Positions 49,748 through 61,500 of a DNA stretch of 64,000 nucleotides are shown here, one piece after another. The notes under the pieces were generated by a model. That model saw only the letters and a list, made by a program, of their open reading frames with translations, ran no database searches and was not told where the DNA came from. Positions within the stretch are counted from its first letter, which is position 1. Every line of letters begins with the position of its first letter. Position numbers and translations under genes: made by a program. Source of the stretch: Symbiodinium natans (taxonomy: Eukaryota > Sar > Dinophyceae > Suessiales > Symbiodiniaceae); contig CAJNDS010002149.1 of assembly GCA_905221605.1 (NCBI GenBank), positions 353,972 to 417,971 on the forward strand. Reading direction: 5' to 3'.

Positions 49748-52589
49748 AGCGGCGGTCTCCTATCTGTCCTACTCTAGGAAAACTTCGCCTCTTTGAGCAA
49801 TCCAAGCTGCCAATCTCAACTTCATCAGGGAAATCCTCCAAGCAAGCACGACAGACAACTGTTTCCCTACCATGCTCATGCACAAGACGCTCAACTGCTG
49901 GTGTGGTGCTGTTGTCCTGTTGCTTGAGTGAGATAACGCTGCTGTCATTTTCAAATACAAGACGCTCGACTGCTGGTGTGGTGCTGTTGTCCTGTTGCTT
50001 GTGTGAGATAACGCTGTTGTCTTCACAAAAAATCAAGCGTTCATCCCTATCAAGCTCACGAACAACTGGCGTATCCACATGACTGAAAAACTGAAGTTGA
50101 TCCCTCGCAGAGCCGGAAACGTCACCAACTGTCCTTAGTCTGTCCTTAGCTTCGCCTTGGTCCAGGTCAACATGTTCGTGGCTCGTCTGAAGCTCGCAAT
50201 CAACTACCTCATCAAGACATGAAACATCCAGCAATTCGGGGTTTTCGGGCTCAACACACACTCTCGCAGAGCTGCGATGACCTCGATTCGAAGTCGAACG
50301 ATGAAAATCACGACTCGAAGACGACTTGCGAGACCGACTTCGACGAAACTGTTCCGTTTTGGCGATCAAATCTTGCGGTTTCAGCGCTAAAGGATGGTCA
50401 TTCCGAACTGACGCAAGCCAACTAACTGAAGCAAACATGGTTGGTCTCAGCGTTACGCCGTGCTTTCGGACGGTAATTACGCCCTGCTGGTCGCACATTG
50501 CTGGCTCCCAACCTCCATTTTGACAAAGTAAGTTGATGTTCAGTAAATTGTGCTTGATCTGATCGGAAATGACGGCTTCAAACCTAGCCCTACACATGTA
50601 CACAGCGTCACCCTCATGCTCAGAACTGCTCTTCAGTGATGCTGATGTGGTGGTTTCAAAGCACACTTCCACCAAAACATGTGTCGATCCGCCAATCTCA
50701 ACGGAATCTCCTGTCGCAGTCTCCGCGTACGACTTCGGGCGTCCTTCAAGCCATGCAAGGACCTTCACATGATCACTCTCAAGCGTCTCTCTCGTGATGA
50801 TGTGGAACGAACTACCAGAGTCAATCAACCAGTAAACGCGATCATCTGATGGAAAACTAACCACCTGGTTCGTGAGCATCATACCAAAGTGATATCCCTC
50901 CAGAAACGTCTTGATTGATGACTGTGCTTTTCCACTACCCTTGGTTGTGGGCTGCGCTGCTGCTTTCGCCGATGTAGACGATGAAGACGATGGTGCCTCT
51001 GGCTGCGTCGTAACGGCCTGGCTCGTCGCTGCTGCGGCTTTGTCCTTCGGTGGTGCCCAGCAGTCGCGTGCCCAGTGTCCAGTCCTCCCGCAGTTCCGGC
51101 AGACATCTGTCTTTTTCGCTTCTCTGCTCTTGCTCCGAGCTCTGTCTCCTTTTCCGCCTTGGTCACCTTTCTTATCCTTTCCTTTCGCTTTGCCACCCTT
51201 CAGTCCCTTTTCTCCTTTCTCGCCTTTGTTGCCCTTGTTGCCCTTGGAGCCTTTGTTGCTCTTGTCTCCGTCGCCCTTTCCGCCCTTGCCACCCTTGAAG
51301 GCATTCGCATACCCGGATGCTCCTTCTCTCTGGAAGTCCATCACACGAAGTTGCTCGTCGTAAAACTGCAAACCAGTCATCAGCTCACCCATGCTCTTTG
51401 TTGAGTGATGGAGGAGCAGATATCTCTTGGTCTCAGAATCCAAGTGCTTCATCAGGCACAGGACTCCCTCTTGTTCTCCGATGAGCAACTCCGGGAAGCG
51501 ATGCTTCACCTGCGCCTCGAACTTGAGAAGCTCGGTGGTGTACCACCTGGCGACATCAAGTGGTCGCTTGAGATGCTTTGGTGGCACCAGGCCTAACGCC
51601 TGTTCGCGGAGGGCCTGTCCCTCCACTCTGGAGCGAACTGACAATTCGTTGTTCAACGAGCGCCAGAGTTCGTATCCGGCACTTGCTCCCATTTGTTTCA
51701 CCTCGATGAGATGCACCAAATCTTGCCCACGTTGGAACTTGCTCATGGACTGACGAAGCAAAAACCAAAGTTTGGTTGACCGGGCTGCTTTCCCGGCTTC
51801 AAGCCTCACTTGCAAGACTTCCACATTGCTACTGATCGCTTCTTGCAATTCCGTAGCGTAGCGGTCGTCGAGCAAACAAAGCCAACTCGTAAGTTCGTCT
51901 CTGTAGGCTGTCCAAACTCGGATTTCAGCATGTCTGCTTGTCATGGACGCATAGTTCAGCTGAGGCAACTGTGGAATGTAGCCCTCTGCTCTCTTGTTTC
52001 GTACACCAGAGTCTACTTCCATGTCCACAGGAGTCGATGCATTCGCAGGTGCTGCTGAGGGGTCTCCTCCAGGTGTAGGACTCGTCGACGATGAAGCTGC
52101 AGCTGTTGCAATATGCGCATTGGCAGCATTCGTACTTGCAAGCTGCAATGCTTGCGTAAGCATGGCACTCATCTGTTGAAGTTGAGCTGCCTGCTGTCGG
52201 ATCTGCTCGTCCTGCGCTTGCAGCATTGCTCTCGTGAACTCCATCTGTTGAGCTACTCCGGGTGCAACGGGCAACTGCGTATTCGGAACTTGAAGGGGTT
52301 CTTGTGGTGCTGTCTGAGGGGGTGTTCCCATCTGGTAGAACTGAGGTCCAAACGAAGGCACAGCCCCGACTGCTGGCTGATGGCCTGCTCCAGTCGCAGC
52401 TGTCCACTGCCTTGGGTCTACTCCGCGTGGAACTGAAGCTGGTCGCGCTGGCAAAGACCTTCCACGTTCTCTTCTCCCACGAGCACTTGGTGACCTTGCA
52501 CCAGAAAGCCCTGTGGAACTCAGGCTGCTTGCACTGCGGCCTCTCGGAGAACGGTCTCGTCCAGGCACACGTTCTTCACCATTGTCCAT
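49748..52589 (-). CDS. Copia EF Gag-protease
   Basis: Starts at the ATG at 52587-52589. It has a Gln/Ala-rich Gag, a Gly/Lys repeat stretch (GGKGGKGD...GNKGNKGEKG) and the zinc knuckle CRNCGRTGHWARDC (C-x2-C-x4-H-x4-C). The aspartic protease active site follows in YWLIDSGSSFHII. After the protease come acidic and Ser-rich sequence and a tandem repeat of VISxKQQDNSTTPAVERLV. The frame stays open to 48048, but the section after 49748 reads as an Arg/Gly-rich out-of-frame shadow of the extra ORF. Gag packages the RNA; the protease processes the polyprotein. Confidence 0.9.
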
Positions 52590-52601
52590 GCTGGAGCACG
52601 A

Positions 52602-52614
52602 AGCTCCGCTACCA
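52602..52614 (-). promoter_or_regulatory. Copia EF primer binding site
   Basis: TGGTAGCGGAGCT on the minus strand, just after the LTR end (TTTCA, ACG). It resembles the initiator-tRNA-Met primer site of plant copia elements (TGGTATCAGAGC, 10/12). Confidence 0.7.
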
Positions 52615-52617
52615 CGT

Positions 52618-53122
52618 TGAAACTCGTGGCACAGCTACGGGGCCTAAGGGACCTCAGGTCAAGACTACACTCAACCCTCACAGCACGAAGTGCGGACTCT
52701 TTTCACTGCGCTGTTCACAGCTTCTCGAGCTCCGCTCGTCTTGAGCCAATGCGAGCACGGCTCTCCAGCTTCAAACACTGTCTGCCAGACATGGGAAAAC
52801 AAAGGTACTTCAGGTGAAAACACTCAGCCATGGAACTTCTACTCCTAAACACTGTGGGTAGGTTCCTAGCACCTCTTAGGTGCTCTGCTGAGCTCTGTGC
52901 AGACCTAAACTGGCTTGAGTCACTTCTGGTCACCAAATACCAGGTCACAAACAGGAAACGAGTTCCGACAAACGAGTTTCGAGAAAACGAACAGAAAAAC
53001 GGTTCTTCCCACTCAAAACAAGGTCTCACCAAGCCAAAAGAAATCTGCACTGCCTGACATGTCCTCGTGCCTATGCTTCACACTCATAGCAGACAACTCA
53101 AGTGCACATCACGTGTCAACTG
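52618..53122 (-). repeat. Copia EF 5' LTR (first 26 bp missing)
   Basis: Inverted counterpart of 53428-53936. Its outer 26 bases, including TGATATATGTGAC, are replaced by unrelated sequence (53123-53137). Confidence 0.85.
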
Positions 53123-53401
53123 AAACGTCGTATTGGAGCTGATTCAAAACTTGAGGTGTTGAGCGTACGGCCTTGGACCAAAACTGAAGAATCGACAGAG
53201 TCCGCGGGCTCACGGAAGCCGAAGGCTGGGTCCCGCAGACTCTCTCAGAGCATTCTGTTGGAAGTTCCGATTACGAGCAAATTTTTTGGCCGAAAAGGCC
53301 GATCGTTGCGTCCTGAGCCTCTCAGCCCTGTCGATTCTTTAGTTTTGGTCCGAGGCCGTACGCTCAACACCCTTCAAGTTTTGAATCAGCTTCAAATAAG
53401 T
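53123..53401. repeat. Centre of the copia inverted repeat
   Basis: Short inverted arms at 53138-53198 and 53328-53390 (about 60 bp, a few differences) flank a loop of about 130 bp. They lie outside the LTRs, so flanking DNA was inverted together with the elements. No gene. Confidence 0.85.
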
Positions 53402-53936
53402 TGATATATGTGACCCTCCTAGTTTCCCAGTTGACACGTGATGTGCACTTGAGTTGTCTGCTATGAGTGTGAAGCATAGGCACGAGGACATGTCAGGCAG
53501 TGCAGATTTCTTTTGGCTTGGTGAGACCTTGTTTTGAGTGGGAAGAACCGTTTTTCTGTTCGTTTTCTCGAAACTCGTTTGTCGGAACTCGTTTCCTGTT
53601 TGTGACCTGGTATTTGGTACCAGAAGTGACTCAAGCCAGTTTAGGTCTGCACAGAGCTCAGCAGAGCACCTAAGAGGTGCTAGGAACCTACCCACAGTGT
53701 TTAGGAGTAGAAGTTCCATGCTGAGTGTTTTCACCTGAAGTACCTTTGTTTTCCCATGTCTGGCAGACAGTGTTTGAAGCTGGAGAGCCGTGCTTGCATT
53801 GGCTCAAGGCTCAAGACGAGCGGAGCTCGAGAAGCTGTGAACAGCGCAGTGAAAAGAGTTCGCACTTCGTGCTGTGAGGGTTAAGTGTAGTCTTGACCTG
53901 AGGTCCCTTAGGCCCCGTAGCTGTGCCACGAGTTTC
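53402..53936 (+). repeat. Copia D 5' LTR
   Basis: 535 bp, starting TGATATATGTGACCCTCC and ending TTTCA (TG...CA ends). The end is defined by the primer site that follows. It should carry promoter and polyadenylation signals; none could be pinned down. Confidence 0.8.
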
Positions 53937-53940
53937 AACG

Positions 53941-53953
53941 TGGTAGCGGAGCT
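53941..53953 (+). promoter_or_regulatory. Copia D primer binding site
   Basis: TGGTAGCGGAGCT, four bases after the LTR end; identical to EF. Confidence 0.7.
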
Positions 53954-53965
53954 TCGTGCTCCAGC

Positions 53966-56807
53966 ATGGACACTGGTGAAGAACGTGTTCCTGGGCGAGA
54001 CCGTTCTCCTAGAGGCCGCAGTGCAAGCAGCCTGAGTTCCACAGGGCTTTCTGGTGCGAGGTCACCAAGTGCCCGTGGGAGAAGAGAACGTGGAAGGTCT
54101 TTGCCAGCGCGACCAGCTTCAGTTCCACGCGGAGTAGACCCAAGGCAGTGGACAGCTACGACTGGAGCAGGCCATCAGCCACCAGTCGGGGCTGTGCCTT
54201 CGTTTGGACCTCAGTTCTACCAGATGGGAACACCCCCTCAGACGGCACCACAAGAACCCCTTCAAGTTCCGAATATGCAGTTGCCCGTTGCACCTGGAGT
54301 AGCTCAACAGATGGAGTTCACGAGAGCAATGCTGCAAGCGCAGGACGAGCAGATCCGACAGCAGGCAGCTCAACTTCAACAGATGAGTGCCATGCTTACG
54401 CAAGCATTGCAGCTTGCAAGTGCGAATGCTGCCAATGCGCATATTGCAGCAGCTGCAGCTTCATCGTCGACGAGTCCTACACCTGGAGGAGACCCCTCAG
54501 CAGCACCTGCGAATGCATCGACTCCTGTGGACATGGAAGTAGACTCTGGTGTACGAAACAAGAGAGCAGAGGGTTACATTCCACAGTTGCCTCAGCTGAA
54601 CTATGCGTCCATGACGAGCAGACATGCTGAAATCCGAGTTTGGACAGCCTACAGAGACGAACTTACGAGTTGGCTTTGTTTGCTCGACGACCGCTACGCT
54701 ACGGAATTGCAAGAAGCGATCAGTAGCAATGTGGAAGTCTTGCAAGTGAGGCTTGAAGCCGGGAAAGCAGCCCGGTCAACCAAACTTTGGTTTTTGCTTC
54801 GTCAGTCCATGAGCAAGTTCCAACGTGGGCAAGATTTGGTGCATCTCATCGAGGTGAAACAAATGGGAGCAAGTGCCGGATACGAACTCTGGCGCTCGTT
54901 GAACAACGAATTGTCAGTTCGCTCCAGAGTGGAGGGACAGGCCCTCCGCGAACAGGCGTTAGGCCTGGTGCCACCAAAGCATCTCAAGCGACCACTTGAT
55001 GTCGCCAGGTGGTACACCACCGAGCTTCTCAAGTTCGAGGCGCAGGTGAAGCATCGCTTCCCGGAGTTGCTCATCGGAGAACAAGAGGGAGTCCTGTGCC
55101 TGATGAAGCACTTGGATTCTGAGACCAAGAGATATCTGCTCCTCCATCACTCAACAAAGAGCATGGGTGAGCTGATGACTGGTTTGCAGTTTTACGACGA
55201 GCAACTTCGTGTGATGGACTTCCAGAGAGAAGGAGCATCAGGGTATGCGAATGCCTTCAAGGGTGGCAAGGGCGGAAAGGGCGACAGAGACAAGAGCAAC
55301 AAAGGCCCCAAGGGCAACAAAGGCAACAAAGGCGAGAAAGGAGAAAAGGGACAGAAGGGTGGCAAAGCGAAAGGAAAGGACAAGAAAGGTGACCAAGGCG
55401 GAAAAGGAGACAGAGCTCGGAGCAAGAGCAGAGAGGCGAAGAAGACGGATGTCTGCCGGAACTGCGGGAAGACTGGACACTGGGCACGCGACTGCTGGGC
55501 ACCTCCGAAGGACAAAGCCGCAGCGGCGACGAGCCAGGCCGTTACGACGCAGCCAGGGGCACCATCGTCTTCATCGTCTACATCGGCGAAAGCAGCAGCG
55601 CAGCCCACAACCAAAGGCAGTGGAAAAGCACAGTCATCAATCAAGACGTTTCTGGAAGGATATCACTTCGGTATGATGCTCACGAACCAGGTGGTTAGTT
55701 TTCCTTCAGATGATCGCGTTTACTGGTTGATTGACTCTGGTAGTTCGTTCCACATCATCACGAGAGAGACGCTTGAGAGCAACCACGTGAAGATCCTGAG
55801 TTGGTTGGAAGGACGCCCTAAGTCATATGCGGAGACTGCGACTGGAGATTCCGTTGAAATTGGCGGATCAACACATGTTTTAGTGGAAGTTTGCTTTGAA
55901 ACCACCACCCCAGCATCATCGAAGAGCAGTTCTGAGCATGAGGGTGACGCTGTGTACATGTGTAGGGCTAGGTTTGAAGCCGTCATTTCCGATCAGATCA
56001 AGCACAATTTGCTGAACATCAACTTGCTTTGTCAGAATGGAGGTTGGGAGCCAGCGATGTGCGACCAGCAGGGCGTAATTACCGTGCGAAAGCACGGCGT
56101 AACGCTGAGACCAACCATGTTTGCTTCAGTTAGTTGGCTTGCGTCAGTTCGGAATGACCATCCTTTAGCACTGAAACCGCAGGATTTGATCGCCAAAACG
56201 GAACAGTTTCGTCGAAGTCGGTCTCGCAAGTCGTCTTCGAGTCGTGATTTTCATCGTTCGACTTCGAATCGAGGTCATCGCAGCTCTGCGAGAGTGTGTG
56301 TTGAGCCCGAAAACCCCGAATTGCTGGATGTTTCATGTCTTGATGAGGTAGTTGATTGCGAGTTTCAGACGAGCCACGAACATGTTGACCTGGACCAAGG
56401 CGAAGCTAAGGACAGACGAAGGACAGTCGGTGACGTTTCCGGCTCTGCGAGGGATCAACTTCAATTTTTCAGTCATGTGGATACGCCAGTTGTTCGTGAG
56501 CTTGATAGGGATGAGCGCTTGATTTCTAGTGAAGACAACAGCGTTATCTCACACAAGCAACAGGACAACAGCACCACACCAGCAGTCGAGCGGCTTGTAT
56601 TTGAAAATGACAGCAGCGTTATCTCACACAAGCAACAGGACAACAGCACCACACCAGCAGTTGAGCGTCTTGTGCATGAGCATGGTAGGGAAACAGTTGT
56701 CTGTCGTGCTTGCTTGGAGGATTTCCCTGATGAGGTTGAGACTGGCAGCTTGGATTGCTCAAAGAGGCGAAGTTTTCCTAGAGCAGGACAGATAGGAGAC
56801 CGCCGCT
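53966..56807 (+). CDS. Copia D Gag-protease
   Basis: ATG at 53966. Organisation as in EF: Gln/Ala-rich Gag, Gly/Lys repeats, zinc knuckle CRNCGKTGHWARDC (near residue 497) and protease YWLIDSGSSFHII (Asp near 590). A tandem duplication encoding VISHKQQDNSTTPAVERLV lies at about 56535-56670. The frame remains open to 57952 and rejoins integrase sequence after the extra ORF. Confidence 0.9.
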
Positions 56808-57710
56808 ATGGATCCGAGTGCCACGATGCAACAGAGCATTCAACAGTTGGAAGGCATGCGCCAGGGGGCAAGACGCAGGAGACTGATATTGTTGGAGGCC
56901 AACGCCGCGCAGCACGGCATAGAGCTTCCACAGGATCTCCGAGAGGAGCTCCAGGCAACGTATGCCGAGGCGGAGTCCACTGGAGGGGACGAGATGGATC
57001 TGGATTTGGATTCGGCAAGGGTGGACCCTTCGACCTCATCTCCTTCGATAGAGTACATCATGGAAGAGACGGAAGCGGCGGAGGCACCGTCGTCCCACAC
57101 TGGGGTGAGGGAATTCCAAACGGATCCTTCGATGTCAGAGGCTCCAGCCAAGAGACCCGCTATGGTGCAGATGAAGCCGACGCCAAAGATCAAATCCAAG
57201 GAAAAAGCCAAGGCCGTGAGACCGGTGCGGAATTTGCTGCCGGACCATGTGGAAGCCCTCGGACCTTTGAGGGAGAGCTTCCTGCGGATGCAGGTGAAGG
57301 ACCATGCCCAACTGCCGGTCAGCTTGACACCCCCGGAAGCCGCCAGCGACCTCTCCAGCACGGTGATGAGGATGGCAGAAACGATGGAAACAGGAGCAGC
57401 GGGGACATTGGCACCGGCAGGAAGGCCATTCAACCCAATGAGCCTTCGCGCTCAGCTCGAGGCAGGGGTCCTCACGGGCCAACAATACGAGGACCGGCGC
57501 CGAGCAAGGTCGCAGGACATACAGGCTGCGAGGTCGGTCGCGCCAAGGCTGGCGCTCCCGATACCTCCGCCACCTCCAGTTCCGCGGCCCGAACGCACGC
57601 CCGAAACCCCAATTCCGTGGAGTGGCGCGCCGTCGCCTGCATTCATGGAACTTATCAGGCGCCGCCGAGATCGCCAAGAGCGCGATCGTTCTCGCTCCCC
57701 GTCTCCCTGA
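56808..57710 (+). CDS. Extra copia ORF, copy D (zinc finger deleted)
   Basis: 300 residues from the ATG at 56808, in a different frame from Gag-protease. The N-terminus MDPSATMQQSIQQLEGMRQ and the tail ending RDRSRSPSP match copia EF. Compared with EF it lacks about 0.65 kb between RNLLPDHV and ALGPLRESF, removing the zinc finger. Both this frame and the overlapping Gag frame are open. The composition of this frame (normal amino-acid mix) makes it the likelier coding one. Confidence 0.65.
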   Translation: MDPSATMQQSIQQLEGMRQGARRRRLILLEANAAQHGIELPQDLREELQATYAEAESTGGDEMDLDLDSARVDPSTSSPSIEYIMEETEAAEAPSSHTGVREFQTDPSMSEAPAKRPAMVQMKPTPKIKSKEKAKAVRPVRNLLPDHVEALGPLRESFLRMQVKDHAQLPVSLTPPEAASDLSSTVMRMAETMETGAAGTLAPAGRPFNPMSLRAQLEAGVLTGQQYEDRRRARSQDIQAARSVAPRLALPIPPPPPVPRPERTPETPIPWSGAPSPAFMELIRRRRDRQERDRSRSPSP

Positions 57711-58526
57711 AAGGGAGTACGGAGAAGCTCAATCCAATCCTTGCAGCTTTGTCCCAAGACGAGAGAAAAGAGCCCGATACGCAACAGCCACAACAGCAGT
57801 TTGAGTTAGTCACTGAAGAAGGAATTATTGGGGACAATGTGCGTAGTAAACAGGCAGAGCTTCAGCACCACATGCAGGGACACGTACCATACATGTCTGA
57901 CTGTGAGTTTTGCCAGCGCACTAGAGGGACCACTTCCAGCCCGAAAGCGTAGCGACCTGAACCCGAGAGAGTTTCAGCTTGACCAGTGCTTCTTTCGCAA
58001 GCTTGCATTCATCGTACTGGTTCATACCATGAGCTTTGCGATTGCAGTTTGCTTTAGACCTGAGGGAGAGAGCGCAGCAACAACAGCAGAGCATTTGCAT
58101 CCCTGGGTCAGGCACTTTGGTGTGAAACAACCGCATTTCATGTCTGATGCAGAGGGACTCACGAAGAACATCGCAGCGAGGCTCGCTGATCTTTGTGAGG
58201 GTACTGAGGACAGCTTCGCACCCGAAAGGCACAGCAGAACGAGCCATTAGGACCCTGAAAGGAATCGTAGCAACACATGAACTTGAGTTGCGTGAACATG
58301 GCGTTGTTTTGGATGGTGAGTGTGCGGATGTTTTCGACCTTTTGTTTCAATACGCAGCACACACGCACAACAGGTTTTCAGTTTCTGTAGGGTCGACCAT
58401 GACACCCACGCAGAAGATCCGCGGAGATCGAGTGCGACCGCAAGTCACGTATCCGTTCGGTGCGGTAGCATACGCTAAGATAACGCGGGCTAGAAGACCT
58501 GACGCGGATTTGCTCGAGGGATCTAC
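57711..58526 (+). pseudogene. Copia D integrase, three frameshifts
   Basis: Begins in the Gag frame (integrase zinc motif HMQGHVPYMSDCEFCQRTRG) but shifts near 57925, again near 58230 (just before the catalytic Glu region) and near 58510, each by comparison with the intact EF frame. This copy therefore cannot make a functional integrase without help. Confidence 0.85.
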
Positions 58527-61500
58527 TTGGGACCAGTGCTTGGGAGCACAGGTCATGCCATGGAAATCCGCTTGGATAGTGGGGAGACGAAACGGGTGAT
58601 CGCGCCCGGACTCAAATTGCTCTACCCGTTGCGTTTCGACGCAAATCTTCTGCCCGGTGCAAAGGCCCTAGATGGCTTCGTGCCCCCGCCTGAAGCACCG
58701 AAGACCAAGGAGCTGTTTCTCCCATATGTTCCAGGTGGAGGTCCTCCCATAGACTGGGTGAGACAACATGGTGTTACACCCAAGTGCCCCGGATGCCAGG
58801 AAGGCGTCAGCTCGAGCAGGCATTCCCAAAAGTGTGTGAAGAGATACCAAAAATGGTTGCGTGATTCCATCGATGATGCTCTGGAGGCATTAGATGAAGG
58901 ACCGAAGGTCGACCGAAGACCTGAGGAGCTAATTGGAGAAGACCCATACGATGATGACGAGCAAATGAAGCCGAATAAGCGAACACGCTTTGGAGGAGAG
59001 GAGGTCCGAGCGTTTGATCCTGAGCAAGCAGGAGTCGGAGACTTGGAGATCCCGGAGATGTCAGTGCCGGATGCTGACTGGAATGTATCCGAATACCAGC
59101 CGTCCGAGGCTGAGGATGAGGATATGGGAGACGCTCTAGAGCATCCCCAGACATTCCATGAGGGGGTCCCAGTCCGATACCTGGAGGAATTGCTCGAGAA
59201 CGCCCACTACACACCACAACCACTCTCTTGTTGTGACCACTACGACGTCGAAGCAGCATGTCACTTACTTGTTGGTCGGTCGAGCGTGGAGAAGTTCCCG
59301 TATGTTTGCTTGAACACAACAATACAACGACAGCACCACAAGCAACAGCAGTCGGTCGAGCGTGAAGCAGTTGAGTTGTTGAATCTCCAGGACCACCCTT
59401 GTGTATGTTCTTCAGTTAAAGAGAAAAAGGAAGATGAGTCCGCAGGGGCGTACATGAGAATCCAAGACAGGACTCTCTGGGTGAATCGACCTAGAGCCAG
59501 CTACGATGACCTGGAAGGTTTTCAGCTAGACCCTGAAGAGACATGGCAAGGAATCAAGAAAGAGGTGAATGCGCTCGATAGTCTGAAAGTTGGTTATGCA
59601 AGATCAAAGAGCGAGATAGATGAGTACCGCAAAGCCAACCCAAACTGTCGGACGGTCAAGTCCCGATGGGTCCTCACTCAGAAGGCCCCAGGACTAGTCC
59701 GAGCAAGGATAGTCGCTAAGGATTTTGCTCATGGCCGACCATCCGCACTCGATTTGGGGTTGAGTTCTAATACTGCATCGGTGGAAGCCCTCAAGATCGT
59801 CCTTGCACGGGCGGCGAAGGGAAAGATGCGGGCTTACGGCCTCGACATCTCCACCGCGTTTCTCTTTGCGCAGGTAGTGGAACCCACCATTATCGAGTTG
59901 CCAAGTACATTCGCGCTCGAGAGCGGCGAAACCGCGTACTTGATACTAGAGAAAGCGCTCTACGGTTTGCGTTCCGCCAGCCTCAGCTGGCAGCGACATC
60001 TGAACAGGATCGTATCTGCACTAGGCTTACAAGCGAGTCCGCTTGAACCGACGCTTTTCAGCGGATGGGTCAACCTTGAATCCGGATGGGAGTATATCAT
60101 CATGTTAGCGTACGTGGATGATTTGCTCATTGTGTCCTCTACCGAGAAAGGGTTCGAGTACGTCCACGAAGCCCTGAGTTCAGTCTTGAAAGTCAAAGTG
60201 ACAGGGAGGCTGATCGAAGATGGGCAGATGGAATTCCTCGGTCGTTTAATCCGTTGGGATGGACGACAGATCATGCTTGGGGTGAAGCCTGAGTATGTGA
60301 AGTCGGTCTTTACATCCTTCGGATGGGACATATCCACCGCGAAAGCATCCTTGACGACACCCGACATCAGGAGTATGTACGATAAGGAGAGTGTTGAAGA
60401 GCCTTCGAAGGAGCTGTCGAGTGAGGCCGCCTCACGATTCCGAAGTTGCCTAGGGAAGATAGGCTGGCTCTGTCAAACTCGCTCAGATATAACGTACTTT
60501 CACTCCATGTTGTCGCGCGGACAAAGCATGCCACGGCAAGTACATGAAGATGCACTTCGCAAGTTCCTGCGATGGTTAGCAGCGTTTCCGCTGTTAGATC
60601 AAATCTTCCCGCTCGGAGATGGCAAGACCAATGAGGGGGAGAATGCCAGCCTGGTAGCCTATTGCGACAGCAATTGGGGCACCGAGATGAGCGTAGCCCG
60701 GAAGAGCACCAGTGGCGGAGTGATCTACATCGCAGTGGACGGTCTGTGGTACTGCATAAAGGGGTACAGCCGCCTGCAGAGCGTCGTAGCACTCAGCTCG
60801 GCAGAGGCAGAGTTGTTTGCCATCGCCGAGGCAGCGAAAGAGGTGGCAGGACTTGCGCAATTGACGGCGCATATCTGGGGCACCATCCAGAAACCCCACC
60901 GCGTGTACACTGACTCTGCCTCAGCTAGGCAAATTGCCAGCATGGAGGGGCTACTCAGGCGCATGCGGCGTATAGACTTGAGGTTGTGCTTTATCCAAGA
61001 CCGTGTCCATAGCGGCGAGTTAGCAGTAGAGGGAGTGGCCGGAACCGAGAATGTGAGCGATCTTCTCACAAAGAATTTAAATCGCCTCCAAACAGCAAAG
61101 CATACAGCAACCCTCGGACTAGAAGATGTCACCAACATCGATTTCCGAGAGGTCCCAGCAGTCAGGTCTTGCTTGTTGCTGTCTGGAGTGCTAGATTCGA
61201 TACTCGGGCCGGACAACCTCGAATACGAAGCTTTCTGTCGGCTATGCGAACTCGAGACTGAATATTCAACTTTGCTGATCGAGTTTTGCACGAGTTCACG
61301 TTCGAATCTGTACCTGCAAGGAAGTGTGCACCAAGTATTTGTCCTGCCGATTACTCAAAAGGTTGACGGAACCTCGAATGACACCGTGGAGCGGGTCATG
61401 TCTGCAATGAATGTTGCAAGAGAATGGGGGATGAAGGTTGTCTTCTGGAGCAGCACTCCTTGTACCGGAGGTAGCCCGTACCAACGGCGACACGAAGATC

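Larger units (their letters stand above)
46286..53122 (-). mobile_element. Ty1/copia element EF, 5' part
   Basis: 5' LTR (52618-53122), primer site, gag, protease, an extra ORF and integrase on the minus strand, ending at the insertion point. It is the inverted counterpart of copia D at 53428-59479, with about 98% identity in the Gag N-terminus. It keeps about 0.65 kb that is deleted from copia D. Confidence 0.92.
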
